NCBI GenBank assembly: GCA_030431975.1
Contig: JAUIHP010000002.1
Location: forward strand, 372,001 to 436,000
Source: a bacterium
Lineage (GTDB): Bacteria; Eisenbacteria; RBG-16-71-46; CAIMUX01
Direction of reading: 5' to 3'
DNA: 64,000 nt
Below the pieces are notes generated by a model. It did no database searches, had not been told where the DNA came from, and saw nothing but the letters and a program-made list of their open reading frames with translations. Shown here in pieces: positions 26,034 to 33,982 of this stretch. Made by a program: the position numbers and the translations under genes. How positions within the stretch are numbered: position 1 is the stretch's first letter; each line of letters begins with the position of its first letter.

Positions 26034-26514
26034 TAATCTGGGCTCGCTTCTCGATACCGTAGGACTGGAAACCGTAGGAAGCGTAGAGTTCCCGTGCCGG
26101 CGTATTCGCCGCGTTCACGGTCAGTCGGACCTGTAGCACTCCGTCCAGTTCGCGGGCACGAGACACGACATCATCGAGAAGTTTGCGACCGAGTCCTGTT
26201 CCGCGGTGGGAACCCAGAACGTACATCGTCCAGACAACGGCTTGATGGCGTCGCCGCTCTCCCGACTCACGGAAGATACCGGCCATGCCGACGAGTTCCG
26301 AACCATCAAAAGCACCGACAACGAATCCGTGCTCACTCGGGCTGCAGCGTTTACGGAAGAAGTCCAGATCCTCAGCGCTTTCTCGGGCGTAAGTCGATCC
26401 GAAGGCGGACGGATCTGTGGTCAGCGCTTTCAGGCGAATCTTCCGGAAGGCCTCGGCATCCTCGCTGCCCAGCACCTGAAGGCGCGCCACTCTTTGTTGC
26501 TTCGCATCATTCAT
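25981..26514 (-). CDS. GNAT-family N-acetyltransferase
   Basis: A 177-residue acetyl-CoA-dependent acetyltransferase. Motif A is visible as VVWTMYVLGSHRGTGLGRKLLDDVVSRA, with the Q/R-x-x-G-x-G/A acetyl-CoA loop as HRGTGLG. Motif B is VRLTVNAANTPARELYASYGFQSYG. The N-terminus FRKIRLKALTTDPSAFGSTYARE is common in this subgroup. The substrate is unknown. It is first in the unit with hflX and the glycosyltransferase. The 210-bp gap to groEL holds the groEL terminator. Confidence 0.85.
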   Translation of the reverse strand: MNDAKQQRVARLQVLGSEDAEAFRKIRLKALTTDPSAFGSTYARESAEDLDFFRKRCSPSEHGFVVGAFDGSELVGMAGIFRESGERRRHQAVVWTMYVLGSHRGTGLGRKLLDDVVSRARELDGVLQVRLTVNAANTPARELYASYGFQSYGIEKRAQIIDGESHDEESFVLFFDE

Positions 26515-26607
26515 CCGGGAAGACTAGCCCGATCTATTCTTGAACGTCTACAGCGGTGGCGAATCCCCTGGCGCAGGGCGCGGCCGCAGCGCTTCGTTGT
26601 TTCGGAC

Positions 26608-26650
26608 AAAAAAGACGACACCCCGGCGCCAGTCGTGACCGATGCCGGGG
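26608..26650 (-). terminator. Rho-independent terminator of groESL
   Basis: On the minus strand, CCCCGGC (26650-26644) pairs with GCCGGGG (26627-26621). It is followed, after a short spacer, by a run of six T (26613-26608). It lies about 75 bp past the groEL stop. A second imperfect hairpin (26659-26695, GGATCCCA/TGGGATCC ends) sits between it and groEL. Confidence 0.75.
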
Positions 26651-26724
26651 ATGGCGTCGGATCCCACCGGTCCGCGAAGGACACGGATGGGATCCTATTG
26701 GAACTGTTTCAGGCTGCGATCGGC

Positions 26725-28368
26725 TTAGTACATACCGCCGAAGTCGCCGCCCATACCGCCGTGATCACCACCGGCCGGAGCCGCCGGCTTCTCCTCCGGA
26801 ATCTCTGCGATGAGAGCTTCCGTCGTGAGCATGAGACCCGCGATGGAGGCCGCGTTCTGCAGAGCAGAGCGGGTCACCTTGGTGGGGTCGATGATTCCAG
26901 CTTCGAACATGTCGACGTACTCGTCCTTGTCGACGTTGTAGCCGAGCGTCTTCTTACCGTTGCGAACCTCGGCCACGACAACCGAACCCTCGACACCGGC
27001 GTTGTTGGCCAGCGTGCGAAGCGGCTCCTCGATGGCGCGACGGAGAATCTGGACACCGATGGCCTCGTCACCGCCGATGCGCATGTTGTCGAGAGCAGCC
27101 TGGCAGCGGATGAGAGCCGTACCACCACCCGGGACGATGCCCTCTTCGACGGCAGCGCGGGTTGCGTGGAGCGCGTCCTCGACGCGAGCCTTCTTCTCCT
27201 TCATTTCGGTCTCGGTCGCGGCGCCGACGTTGATGACGGCAACACCACCGGCCAACTTGGCCAGACGCTCCTGCAGCTTCTCGCGGTCGTAGTCCGAGCT
27301 GGACTCCTCGATCTGCCGACGGATGGTCTCGCAGCGGCCCTTGATGTCAGAGGCCTTACCGCCACCCTCGATGATCGTCGTCGTCTCCTTGGAGATCGTG
27401 ACGCGCTTGGCCTTGCCGAGATCCTGCAGCTGAGCCGCTTCCAGCTTCTGGCCGAGCTCTTCGGAGATGGTCTGACCACCCGTGAGGATCGCGATGTCCT
27501 CAAGCATGGCCTTGCGACGATCGCCGAAGCCCGGAGCCTTGACCGCACAGATCTGGAGCGTACCGCGGAGCTTGTTCACGACGAGAGTCGCGAGAGCCTC
27601 ACCCTCGATGTCCTCGGCAATGATGAGGAGCGGACGACCGGCCTGGCTGATCTTCTCGAGGACCGGGAGGAGGTCCTTGAGGTTGGAGATCTTCTTGTCG
27701 TGGATGAGAATGTGCGCGTTCTCCATGACGACTTCCATCGTGTCCTTGTCCGTCACGAAGTACGGGGACAGGTAGCCGTTGTCGAACTGCATACCCTCGA
27801 CGAGATCGAGCGTGGTGTCGATGGAGCGGGCCTCTTCGACGGTGATCGTTCCGTCCTTGCCAACCTTGTCCATGGCCTCGGCGATGATGGCGCCGATTTC
27901 CTTGTCACCGTTGGCGGAGATCGTACCGACCTGCTTGATCTGGCTGTTGTCCTTCACGTTCTTGGAAAGACCACGGAGCTCTTCGATGATCTTCTCGACG
28001 CCCTTGTCGATGCCGCGCTTGAGGTGCATCGGGTTGGAGCCGGCCGTGACGTTGCGCAGACCCTCGCGGAAGATCGCTTCGGCGAGAACCGTAGCCGTCG
28101 TCGTACCGTCACCGGCGACGTCAGAGGTCTTGGAAGCGACCTCGCGGACCATCTGTGCACCCATGTTGCGGTACGGATCCTCGAGAGAGACTTCCTTGGC
28201 GACGGTGACACCGTCCTTGGTGATCGTGGGGGAACCCCACTTCTTTTCGAGGACGACGTTGCGACCCCGCGGTCCGAGCGTGACCTTGACGGCCTTGGCC
28301 AGCATCTCGACACCCTCGAGAATCTTCTGACGGGCTTCGGTCTTGAAGAGCAACTGCTTCGCAGACAT
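26725..28368 (-). CDS. groL: Chaperonin GroEL (60 kDa)
   Basis: ATP-driven 14-mer chaperonin that folds proteins with GroES. At 547 residues it is full length. It begins [44 protein letters not shown] and has the ATP-binding [13 protein letters not shown]. The apical-domain segments and the hinge near [22 protein letters not shown] are intact. The flexible tail ends in a [11 protein letters not shown]-type repeat. ATG 28368 is preceded by AGGAGGT. It follows groES after 152 bp holding two strong hairpins and is closed by a clear intrinsic terminator. Confidence 0.98.
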   Translation of the reverse strand: MSAKQLLFKTEARQKILEGVEMLAKAVKVTLGPRGRNVVLEKKWGSPTITKDGVTVAKEVSLEDPYRNMGAQMVREVASKTSDVAGDGTTTATVLAEAIFREGLRNVTAGSNPMHLKRGIDKGVEKIIEELRGLSKNVKDNSQIKQVGTISANGDKEIGAIIAEAMDKVGKDGTITVEEARSIDTTLDLVEGMQFDNGYLSPYFVTDKDTMEVVMENAHILIHDKKISNLKDLLPVLEKISQAGRPLLIIAEDIEGEALATLVVNKLRGTLQICAVKAPGFGDRRKAMLEDIAILTGGQTISEELGQKLEAAQLQDLGKAKRVTISKETTTIIEGGGKASDIKGRCETIRRQIEESSSDYDREKLQERLAKLAGGVAVINVGAATETEMKEKKARVEDALHATRAAVEEGIVPGGGTALIRCQAALDNMRIGGDEAIGVQILRRAIEEPLRTLANNAGVEGSVVVAEVRNGKKTLGYNVDKDEYVDMFEAGIIDPTKVTRSALQNAASIAGLMLTTEALIAEIPEEKPAAPAGGDHGGMGGDFGGMY

Positions 28369-28449
28369 TCGTGTCTACCTCCTACTTGGAGTGATTCGTT
28401 CCGTACTTGAAATCTTCAGTTCGTGAGTTCTGTCGTAGTCCGGCACCAC

Positions 28450-28501
28450 CGGTCGGGGCCTCCCCGACCGCTCCGGAGGAAACGGGCGCAAGCCCGTTTC
28501 C
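28450..28501 (-). other. Two stem-loops between groES and groEL
   Basis: 28450-28470 is a perfect 9-bp stem CGGTCGGGG/CCCCGACCG with a 3-nt loop. 28478-28501 is a perfect 10-bp stem GGAAACGGGC/GCCCGTTTCC with a 4-nt loop. No T-run follows on the minus strand, so processing, attenuation or mRNA protection is more likely than full termination. Confidence 0.75.
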
Positions 28502-28520
28502 GCATCCACGTAGGACGCGA

Positions 28521-28826
28521 CTACTCGAGGACACCGAGGACGTCGTCCTCGCGCAGGATGAGGTACTCTTCGCCGTCGATCTTGACTTCGGTACCTGCGT
28601 ACTTGCTCATCAGGACCTTGTCGCCCTTGGCGACGTCCATCGGAACGAGCGAGCCGTCGTTCTTCTTCTTACCGGGGCCCACCGCGATGATCTCGCCCTG
28701 GGTCGGCTTTTCCTTGGCCGTGTCCGGGATGATGATGCCTCCCTGCATCGTCTCGGCTTCCTCGACTCGACGGACGAGAATGCGGTCGCCGAGCGGGCGG
28801 ATTTTCGAGGCAGTCTTCGTTGCCAT
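28521..28826 (-). CDS. groES: Co-chaperonin GroES (10 kDa)
   Basis: A 101-residue heptameric lid of GroEL. Recognised by [33 protein letters not shown], which contains the mobile loop, by [11 protein letters not shown], and by the C-terminal [34 protein letters not shown] 28826 has AGGAGGAAGCTCC upstream, a strong ribosome site. First gene of the groESL operon. No CIRCE/HrcA inverted repeat was found upstream. Confidence 0.97.
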   Translation of the reverse strand: MATKTASKIRPLGDRILVRRVEEAETMQGGIIIPDTAKEKPTQGEIIAVGPGKKKNDGSLVPMDVAKGDKVLMSKYAGTEVKIDGEEYLILREDDVLGVLE

Positions 28827-29491
28827 CAGGAGCTTCCTCCTACCTTCTGGTCTTCAGTGTTTTGGTCATCGACAGGCGATGATCGGGATCATGGGGATGC
28901 CCCGTCCGGACGTCAAAGACGAGGAAGGAGCACCCGACCGTTTACTTCCGGGGTCCGTGATACAAGGCCCGTGCCAACAAAGCAATCGGGCGCCTAAACG
29001 ACTTTGTGACAACAGGTTACAGAAGAATGGGCTTTCGGTTGGCTTGGGGGCCGACCTCGAGCCTGCCGCGTCGTGTTTCGGAATGACACCGCTCGGTTAG
29101 AAAGCGAGGTCCATTGCAAACGGACCGAGATGGCCGTAACTCTTTGTGGTGCAACTGTCAAGCAGCCTACAGGGCAATCCTTTCCACGTGTCCCAGATTG
29201 AAACGGCCAGCAGATCGCGTTTCACAATGGAACGTTTTCTGGGCTGTCGCGCCAGGCTGCGGCGGCGGCGGGCCGAAATCCTCGCCGTCCACAACGCCCG
29301 GGCTCGAACTACGACGCGGCACGCTACTTTCGACGGAAATGGCTATGGAGGCCCGGGCGGGCCGTTCGACAGCGGAAGTCCTTCAGACCAGAAGACTTCC
29401 GATTCGTCGAGCGAGACAACCACAGCACGGGGACGTTGCCGGGTCGGTTCGGACCCTTGCAGATCGCCGCACCGCCCGGGAGAACATCGAG
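28827..29491. other. 665-bp divergent gap between groES and an unknown gene
   Basis: No convincing gene. The short frames here lack ribosome sites and coding character. It holds a sigma-54-like promoter pattern facing groES (28961-28977). It also holds a hairpin at 29374-29400 (GGAAGTC/GACTTCC, extendable with one bulge) upstream of the rightward gene. No tRNA fold and no CIRCE element were found. Confidence 0.5.
28961..28977 (-). promoter_or_regulatory. Candidate sigma-54 promoter upstream of groES
   Basis: Minus strand TTGGCACGGGCCTTGTA matches the RpoN consensus YTGGCACGRNNNTTGCW at every defined base but one (T for C in the -12 element). It lies about 135 bp upstream of the groES ATG, implying a 5' leader of about 120 nt. 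No RpoN activator gene is in the window. Confidence 0.4.
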
Positions 29492-30010
29492 ATGGAGAGA
29501 GCCACAGAGAAGCCGGGATCGGGAGATCGTTTCCTCGCCAACCTGGCCTACCTGGTCCCCGGATATCAGGGCTACCTGCACCAGGAGTCTCGACAAAGCG
29601 AGGACGCCCGGTTGCGTCACCGGGTCCTGGGTCGAATCGCCGAACTCATCGACATCCTGAACGACCGCGTCCGCATCATGCGGGACTGCACGCTCGACCG
29701 AGGTGCGGATCAACTGATGCAACGCATCGAGCGACTGGAGAGACTGGAAAAGGCCGTCCGCTACGCGCCCTATGGCTTCGTCGGTTTCTTCGACGCCCCG
29801 GAAGTGACCGAGACGTTCCTTGAAAGTCTGCTCGAGTTGGATCTTCTACTGTTTCAGGACCTGGACGAGGTGATCGAAAAGACGCGCGGCGCCAGCTTTC
29901 CGCCGGCGACCCGGTCGGGGTTCGAGCAGTTCTTTGCCGATGTCGACGCGGGCATCGAACGGATCGAAACTCGGCTCGTTCGGCGGGACAAGCTTCTGGG
30001 GAATTGCTGA
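29492..30010 (+). CDS. Conserved hypothetical protein (LVPGYQGY motif)
   Basis: A 172-residue soluble, largely helical protein. The N-terminus FLANLAYLVPGYQGYLHQESRQSEDARLRHRVLGRIAELIDILNDRV resembles small uncharacterised proteins with an IPGYxGY motif followed by charged helices, sometimes found near SPFH proteins (recollection of the pattern, not a search). The C-terminal half has an amphipathic stretch FLESLLELDLLLFQDLDEVIEKTR. No membrane segment or catalytic motif. ATG 29492 is chosen for GGGAGA upstream and the change to coherent sequence; the longer frame from 29114 is compositionally unlike a protein. It ends 3 bp before the convergent secreted-protein gene. Confidence 0.6.
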   Translation: MERATEKPGSGDRFLANLAYLVPGYQGYLHQESRQSEDARLRHRVLGRIAELIDILNDRVRIMRDCTLDRGADQLMQRIERLERLEKAVRYAPYGFVGFFDAPEVTETFLESLLELDLLLFQDLDEVIEKTRGASFPPATRSGFEQFFADVDAGIERIETRLVRRDKLLGNC

Positions 30011-30012
30011 GT

Positions 30013-32877
30013 TCAGCGAACCACATTCAAGCGTCGGGTCGCCGACTCCCCCGCGGCGGTGACGCGAACGAAGTAAATCCCGGCCGGCACCTTCCCACCC
30101 CGATCGTTGGAACCTTCCCAGAACAATGTGTGCGCACCTGCTGCCCCCGTCCCGTCCAATAGATGTCGGATGCGCCGCCCGCGTACGTCGAACACGGTGA
30201 CCTCGATCTCTCCTTCATAGGGAAGCCTGTACTCGAGTCGTACTCGATCTTGCATCGGGTTGGGTCCGAGTACGCGAAGTCCGAGGGCGTCCGGTCGAAG
30301 CCGGGTTTTCGTTTCGTCCTCCAACTCATCGGTTCGAGCAAGAAGGACTTCGAACTCTCGCTCCCGCGGTTCCAGAGCGGACTCGCCCGCCTCTTCCGAC
30401 CCTAGCACGCGAAGCGCGTCGCGGCTGAGTATCCGAATGGCCCAGCCGTCCGGGACGGTGCCGTCCGACGTCCACCGGAGCGTACAGTCGCGTTCGGCCG
30501 GCACCGAGGTCTTCAGTCTCCAAGACACGGTCGACGTGGGAAGCCCCCGAAGATCCTGGGTCCAGGGAATCTCTCCTTCCCGGTCCGAGAAGAAGGAGAT
30601 CGAGCCGCCGATCGCCCGCGGTTCGACGTAGTCAACTGCGTCCTTGCCGTCCGAGTGTTGAGGCCCGACGCCGACGACGACGTCATCCACCACACCTCCG
30701 CTCGTGATACTCAGTCTCAATCGCCACTCGGTCTCGGTCCCGGTCTCGGTCCCGGTTTCGGTCCCGGTTTCGGTTTCGGTCCCGGCTCCGGTATCGGTCC
30801 CGGAAGCGCGGGCGACACCCGGATTCGGTGCGGCCGGATCGATGCGAAGCCTCGCCGTAGTCGTCCCGGAGTTGAAGTAGCTGTAGCCACGCCAGGGCTG
30901 CAACCGGTTCGTCACGTCCGGCGCCCGCCACTGTCCGTCAAAAGCGTAGGGCCCGTCGGCCGCGCCCACCGTAACCGTCGCTGCCGTGGAAGGAAGCTCC
31001 TCCGCAAACGGATTCGCGATGTCATTCCAACCGGGTTCCAGTTCGATTTCGAACGGTTCCAACGCGCGCGACGAGAGCGTGGAGACGTCGAAGCTTCGAC
31101 CGGTCTCGAGGTGAAGTACCCAGTAGGCCTGCCCCGCCGCGAAACGGGACGCGGAAGCGGCGGGATACTCTTCGTAGTCAGAGTCGACGAACTTGAAGAA
31201 ACGCCAAACCGTGTCGGCGTACGCACCCAGGTCATCGAAGAGGACCGAGCTCACGTTGCGATCGCCGGTCTCGCCGGGGATGGAGATCATCCGGTATCCG
31301 GTTTGCTCGCCCCCGCCCGGTAGTTGAAAGGGAGCCACTGCGGTCGTCGACGAGGTCGTGACGGCAAAGACGTTGGCCGGCGCGTTTGCCGGCAAGGTCC
31401 CAATGAGGTCACCTTGTGAGAGTTCAAGGTAGTACTCCAGGCCGCCGAGCGTGACTTCGTTCCCGGGAATCTGGACGGTGTACGTCCCGAACTGCTCCGT
31501 GAAGCCGCGGGAAACCCAACGGAGGCCGTCCGCGCTCCACTCCCGGTGCCACAAGGTGAGCGCGGGTTTTCCGGGAGGCCCTTCTCCGTTCAGGGTCGTC
31601 GTCAAGGTCAGGGCCTGCCCCACTGCCGCGGTCGTCACCGCCGTGTGTTCGATCGCGGGAAGAGTAAAGACGACGCCCGTCCCGGTGGCTTCGATCGCGG
31701 TGCAAAGAGCGCCCGCGATCGACAGGTTGCAGCTTTGGGGACCCTTCGATTGAGGCCGGAAGCGGAGCGTCCGCTCGACCTGCGAGTCCGGTGCGACCGA
31801 GATGGATGATGTTCCGATCAGTTCAAAGTCGCCGCAGGAGAAAGAGACCTCGCCAACCAGGGCTTGGTCACCCAGGTTCGCGATCGTAAAGGGAAGATCG
31901 GCCGTCTCCCCCACTTCGACGTCGCCAAACTCGAGCGATGACACGGAGACTTGGCAAACGGGACCCGGCACTCTCTTTTCGATACGGATGTCGTCGAGGA
32001 AGACACCTCGACCGGTCAATCCATCGGTGTTGCTTTCAAAAACGAAGGCAAGGTAGAGCGACTCGGTGTTCCGGTAGTCGCTCATTCCGAGGGCCTCCCG
32101 CACTTCGAAGCGCCCCGACTCCCAAACTCCGCCGGCCCGACTGGCGCGCCATCCCAGGAAGTTGAACCCGTCCGTGGCCATACCAAAGTAAAGACTGTCT
32201 CCCGGTTGAGTATCGAACCAGGCGTCGAACTCGACGAAGACGGAGTCCGCATCGCGTGCATCGAACGGCCCCCAAACCATCCAGGAGGTCAGGTCATCGA
32301 CATAGTCGTCGTTGGCCGGATCCAACTGTGGAAACTCCGGCGAGCTTTCCGAGAAACCGACGCACCAGCCGGCCTTGCCTTTCACGAAGTCTTCCTCGTC
32401 CCAGCGGTACGGCGCAAAGTCCTCGTTGAAGAAAACGCGCCAATCGTTGGTAGCCGGAAAGCCGTTCTCGAATCCTTCTTCGAGAACCGTGACGTAGTTC
32501 GGGTCGTCGCCGCGGGAGCGGAAAGGCCGTGGTCCGGTCTCCAGGACTGTCTCCATGGCTGACTCGGAGTGGACAGAGAGCGATGTCCGCAGACTCTCGG
32601 CGGACACTTCTTTCGAGGACGCCCCCAACGTCAGAAAATGAAAGATGAGGACGACGCCGACAAACAACAACGCCGGGATGCGTCCGAGGGCATCGGCCAT
32701 CTTCCCAGTCCCAATGTTCGTCGCAGCCGCGACCTTCACAGCGACACTCTTCTTGGCGAGACGCTTCGTAGTGACGCTCTTCGTAGTGAAGCTCTTCGTA
32801 GCGACGCTCTTCACAGCGACGCTCTTCTTGGCGACTCTCCGCACAGCCGCACCCTTCGCACGACGATGAACGTTCAC
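30013..32877 (-). CDS. Large secreted protein with ASH-like and C-terminal FlgD-type Ig domains
   Basis: A 954-residue exported protein. After an unusual Lys-rich N-tail of seven pentapeptides (residues 15-49) comes a hydrophobic segment (IPALLFVGVVLIFHFLTLG, about 67-86). Then a jelly-roll-like module (EGFENGFPATNDWRVFF...FLDDIRIE) and an ASH/choice-of-anchor-D-like domain (LEFGDVEVGETADLPFTIANLGDQAL). A central beta-rich region is interrupted by TETG repeats (about 692-715). The C-terminus is an FlgD-type/T9SS-like sorting domain (EYRLPYEGEIEVTVFDVRGRRIRHLL...PAGIYFVRVTAAG). GTG 32877 overlaps the upstream stop as GTGA with GGAG six bases before it, supporting this start and the repeat as coding. 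Substrate or ligand unknown. Confidence 0.75.
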   Translation of the reverse strand: MNVHRRAKGAAVRRVAKKSVAVKSVATKSFTTKSVTTKRLAKKSVAVKVAAATNIGTGKMADALGRIPALLFVGVVLIFHFLTLGASSKEVSAESLRTSLSVHSESAMETVLETGPRPFRSRGDDPNYVTVLEEGFENGFPATNDWRVFFNEDFAPYRWDEEDFVKGKAGWCVGFSESSPEFPQLDPANDDYVDDLTSWMVWGPFDARDADSVFVEFDAWFDTQPGDSLYFGMATDGFNFLGWRASRAGGVWESGRFEVREALGMSDYRNTESLYLAFVFESNTDGLTGRGVFLDDIRIEKRVPGPVCQVSVSSLEFGDVEVGETADLPFTIANLGDQALVGEVSFSCGDFELIGTSSISVAPDSQVERTLRFRPQSKGPQSCNLSIAGALCTAIEATGTGVVFTLPAIEHTAVTTAAVGQALTLTTTLNGEGPPGKPALTLWHREWSADGLRWVSRGFTEQFGTYTVQIPGNEVTLGGLEYYLELSQGDLIGTLPANAPANVFAVTTSSTTAVAPFQLPGGGEQTGYRMISIPGETGDRNVSSVLFDDLGAYADTVWRFFKFVDSDYEEYPAASASRFAAGQAYWVLHLETGRSFDVSTLSSRALEPFEIELEPGWNDIANPFAEELPSTAATVTVGAADGPYAFDGQWRAPDVTNRLQPWRGYSYFNSGTTTARLRIDPAAPNPGVARASGTDTGAGTETETGTETGTETGTETEWRLRLSITSGGVVDDVVVGVGPQHSDGKDAVDYVEPRAIGGSISFFSDREGEIPWTQDLRGLPTSTVSWRLKTSVPAERDCTLRWTSDGTVPDGWAIRILSRDALRVLGSEEAGESALEPREREFEVLLARTDELEDETKTRLRPDALGLRVLGPNPMQDRVRLEYRLPYEGEIEVTVFDVRGRRIRHLLDGTGAAGAHTLFWEGSNDRGGKVPAGIYFVRVTAAGESATRRLNVVR
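30731..30802. repeat. Six in-frame 12-bp units in the large secreted protein gene
   Basis: Six units of GTCTCGGTCCCG type; the first two are identical. On the minus strand they code for TETG/TDTG-type tetrapeptides forming a Thr/Glu/Gly linker before the C-terminal domains. Confidence 0.9.
32731..32835. repeat. Seven in-frame 15-bp units at the 5' end of the secreted protein gene
   Basis: Seven pentapeptide-coding units (VAKKS, VAVKS, VATKS, FTTKS, VTTKR, LAKKS, VAVKV) precede the hydrophobic export segment. Same period and same copy number (7 x 15 bp = 105 bp) as the intergenic array at 1483-1587. Confidence 0.88.
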
Positions 32878-33977
32878 TGGTGCTCCGGAGGTTCGGGCAA
32901 GGTCTCCGCCCCTCCGCCTCCCGGACCGACGGGATCTCCACCTCCATCATCGCCGCCTCCGAAGAGAACTGCGGCCAACCCGCCGAGTGCAGCCACTCCC
33001 GCGCCAATCCAAAGCCAGCGACGTCTGGAACCTTCATCGCCATCTTCCGCCGAGGCCCGCTCCACGTTACTTCCCGTGTTGCGATCTCCGGCCGCGTTGC
33101 TCTGCTGACTTTGATCCGTCCCGCGCCCGCGGTCCCCGGAAGAACCGGGCGCTCTATCCGCCTGCCCTCTGCCACGGTCGCTGCCCGCGGTTTCACCGGA
33201 ACTGACCGGAGCTTCGCCGCTTCCCAAAGCTTCCACGGTCCACCATCCGGTCGAGGGATAGCGCGTCAGTTCGCGACCGTTGGCGTCGGTAACCCGCAGG
33301 TAGTAACGAACGCCCGCGGCCTGCATGGCGGAAGCGGGAATCTCCGACGAATAGGTGCTTCCGGATTCGGGCCGCAGTCGCGTGAAGCGCAGTCGCGAAC
33401 TTCCAACGACCTGAAACATCGCGTAGAGCTCGTCCCTCCCCAGCTCCGGAGCTTCGACGACGATCCGCACCGGACTTCCGACCGGTGCGGCAGTGACGGG
33501 TCGATGCTGCAGGTTCGGGGGCGCGCCTTCGGTGACGGGCAGGGCCAGAGTGGAAAGGAACTCGGCCACGAACTCTCCGCTGCGAACGAACAGATCGTCT
33601 TCGGAGGGAGCCCGTACTTCACGTTGCAGCACGTTGCGCGCCAATCCGACCTCGGCGACGAAGAGACGCAGGCGGTACTCCGCTTCCACTTCGTCGATGG
33701 TTCCCCAAACGACGCGGTCTGCTCCGATGCGACTTCCGCGGTCGACGACACAACCCAGCTCTCGGCACGGGTTCTTCTCGCGGATCAACTCGAGCCGTGA
33801 ATCATTCGCGACCTCCTGCCGCCAGAACTCGCCGAGAAACTCGGCCGTGGCTGCAGGAACGGCATCTCCGCTGGGATCGAGCACGGCGACCCGAGTCTTT
33901 CCCTGCGCCCAAACGAAACCGGGCGCGGGAAAGATCAGGAGGACGGAAAGAACGACTGTCAGCAGGCGCCGAAACAT
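32874..33977 (-). CDS. Exported CsgG/TolB-N-like domain protein with C-terminal membrane segment
   Basis: A 367-residue protein. Signal peptide MFRRLLTVVLSVLLIFPAPGFVWAQ. The first 150 mature residues (KTRVAVLDPSGDAVPAATAEFLGEF, LELIREKNPCRELGCVVDRGSRIGADRVVWGTIDEVEAEYRLRLFVAEV) have the alpha/beta layout of CsgG/TolB-N/LpoB-type proteins. A beta domain follows (about 165-245), then a Ser/Gly/Arg-rich disordered stretch. The tail is RRRWLWIGAGVAALGGLAAVLFGGGDDGGG, a membrane helix with a Gly/Asp-rich end. Function unknown; an envelope role is likely. It lies between aceE (5 bp gap) and the large secreted protein (GTGA overlap). Confidence 0.6.
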   Translation of the reverse strand: MFRRLLTVVLSVLLIFPAPGFVWAQGKTRVAVLDPSGDAVPAATAEFLGEFWRQEVANDSRLELIREKNPCRELGCVVDRGSRIGADRVVWGTIDEVEAEYRLRLFVAEVGLARNVLQREVRAPSEDDLFVRSGEFVAEFLSTLALPVTEGAPPNLQHRPVTAAPVGSPVRIVVEAPELGRDELYAMFQVVGSSRLRFTRLRPESGSTYSSEIPASAMQAAGVRYYLRVTDANGRELTRYPSTGWWTVEALGSGEAPVSSGETAGSDRGRGQADRAPGSSGDRGRGTDQSQQSNAAGDRNTGSNVERASAEDGDEGSRRRWLWIGAGVAALGGLAAVLFGGGDDGGGDPVGPGGGGAETLPEPPEHQ

Positions 33978-33982
33978 CGAAC

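Noticed and set aside
26206-28410. 734-residue rightward open frame opposite groEL
   Set aside because: Antisense shadow of groEL and its flanks caused by GC-rich codon usage; groEL on the other strand is unmistakable.
28827-29100. Search for a CIRCE (HrcA) palindrome before groES
   Set aside because: No TTAGCACTC/GAGTGCTAA pair was found in either orientation.
29281-29320. GGGCTCGAACTA resembling a tRNA T-loop
   Set aside because: No matching acceptor, D or anticodon stems can be drawn around it.
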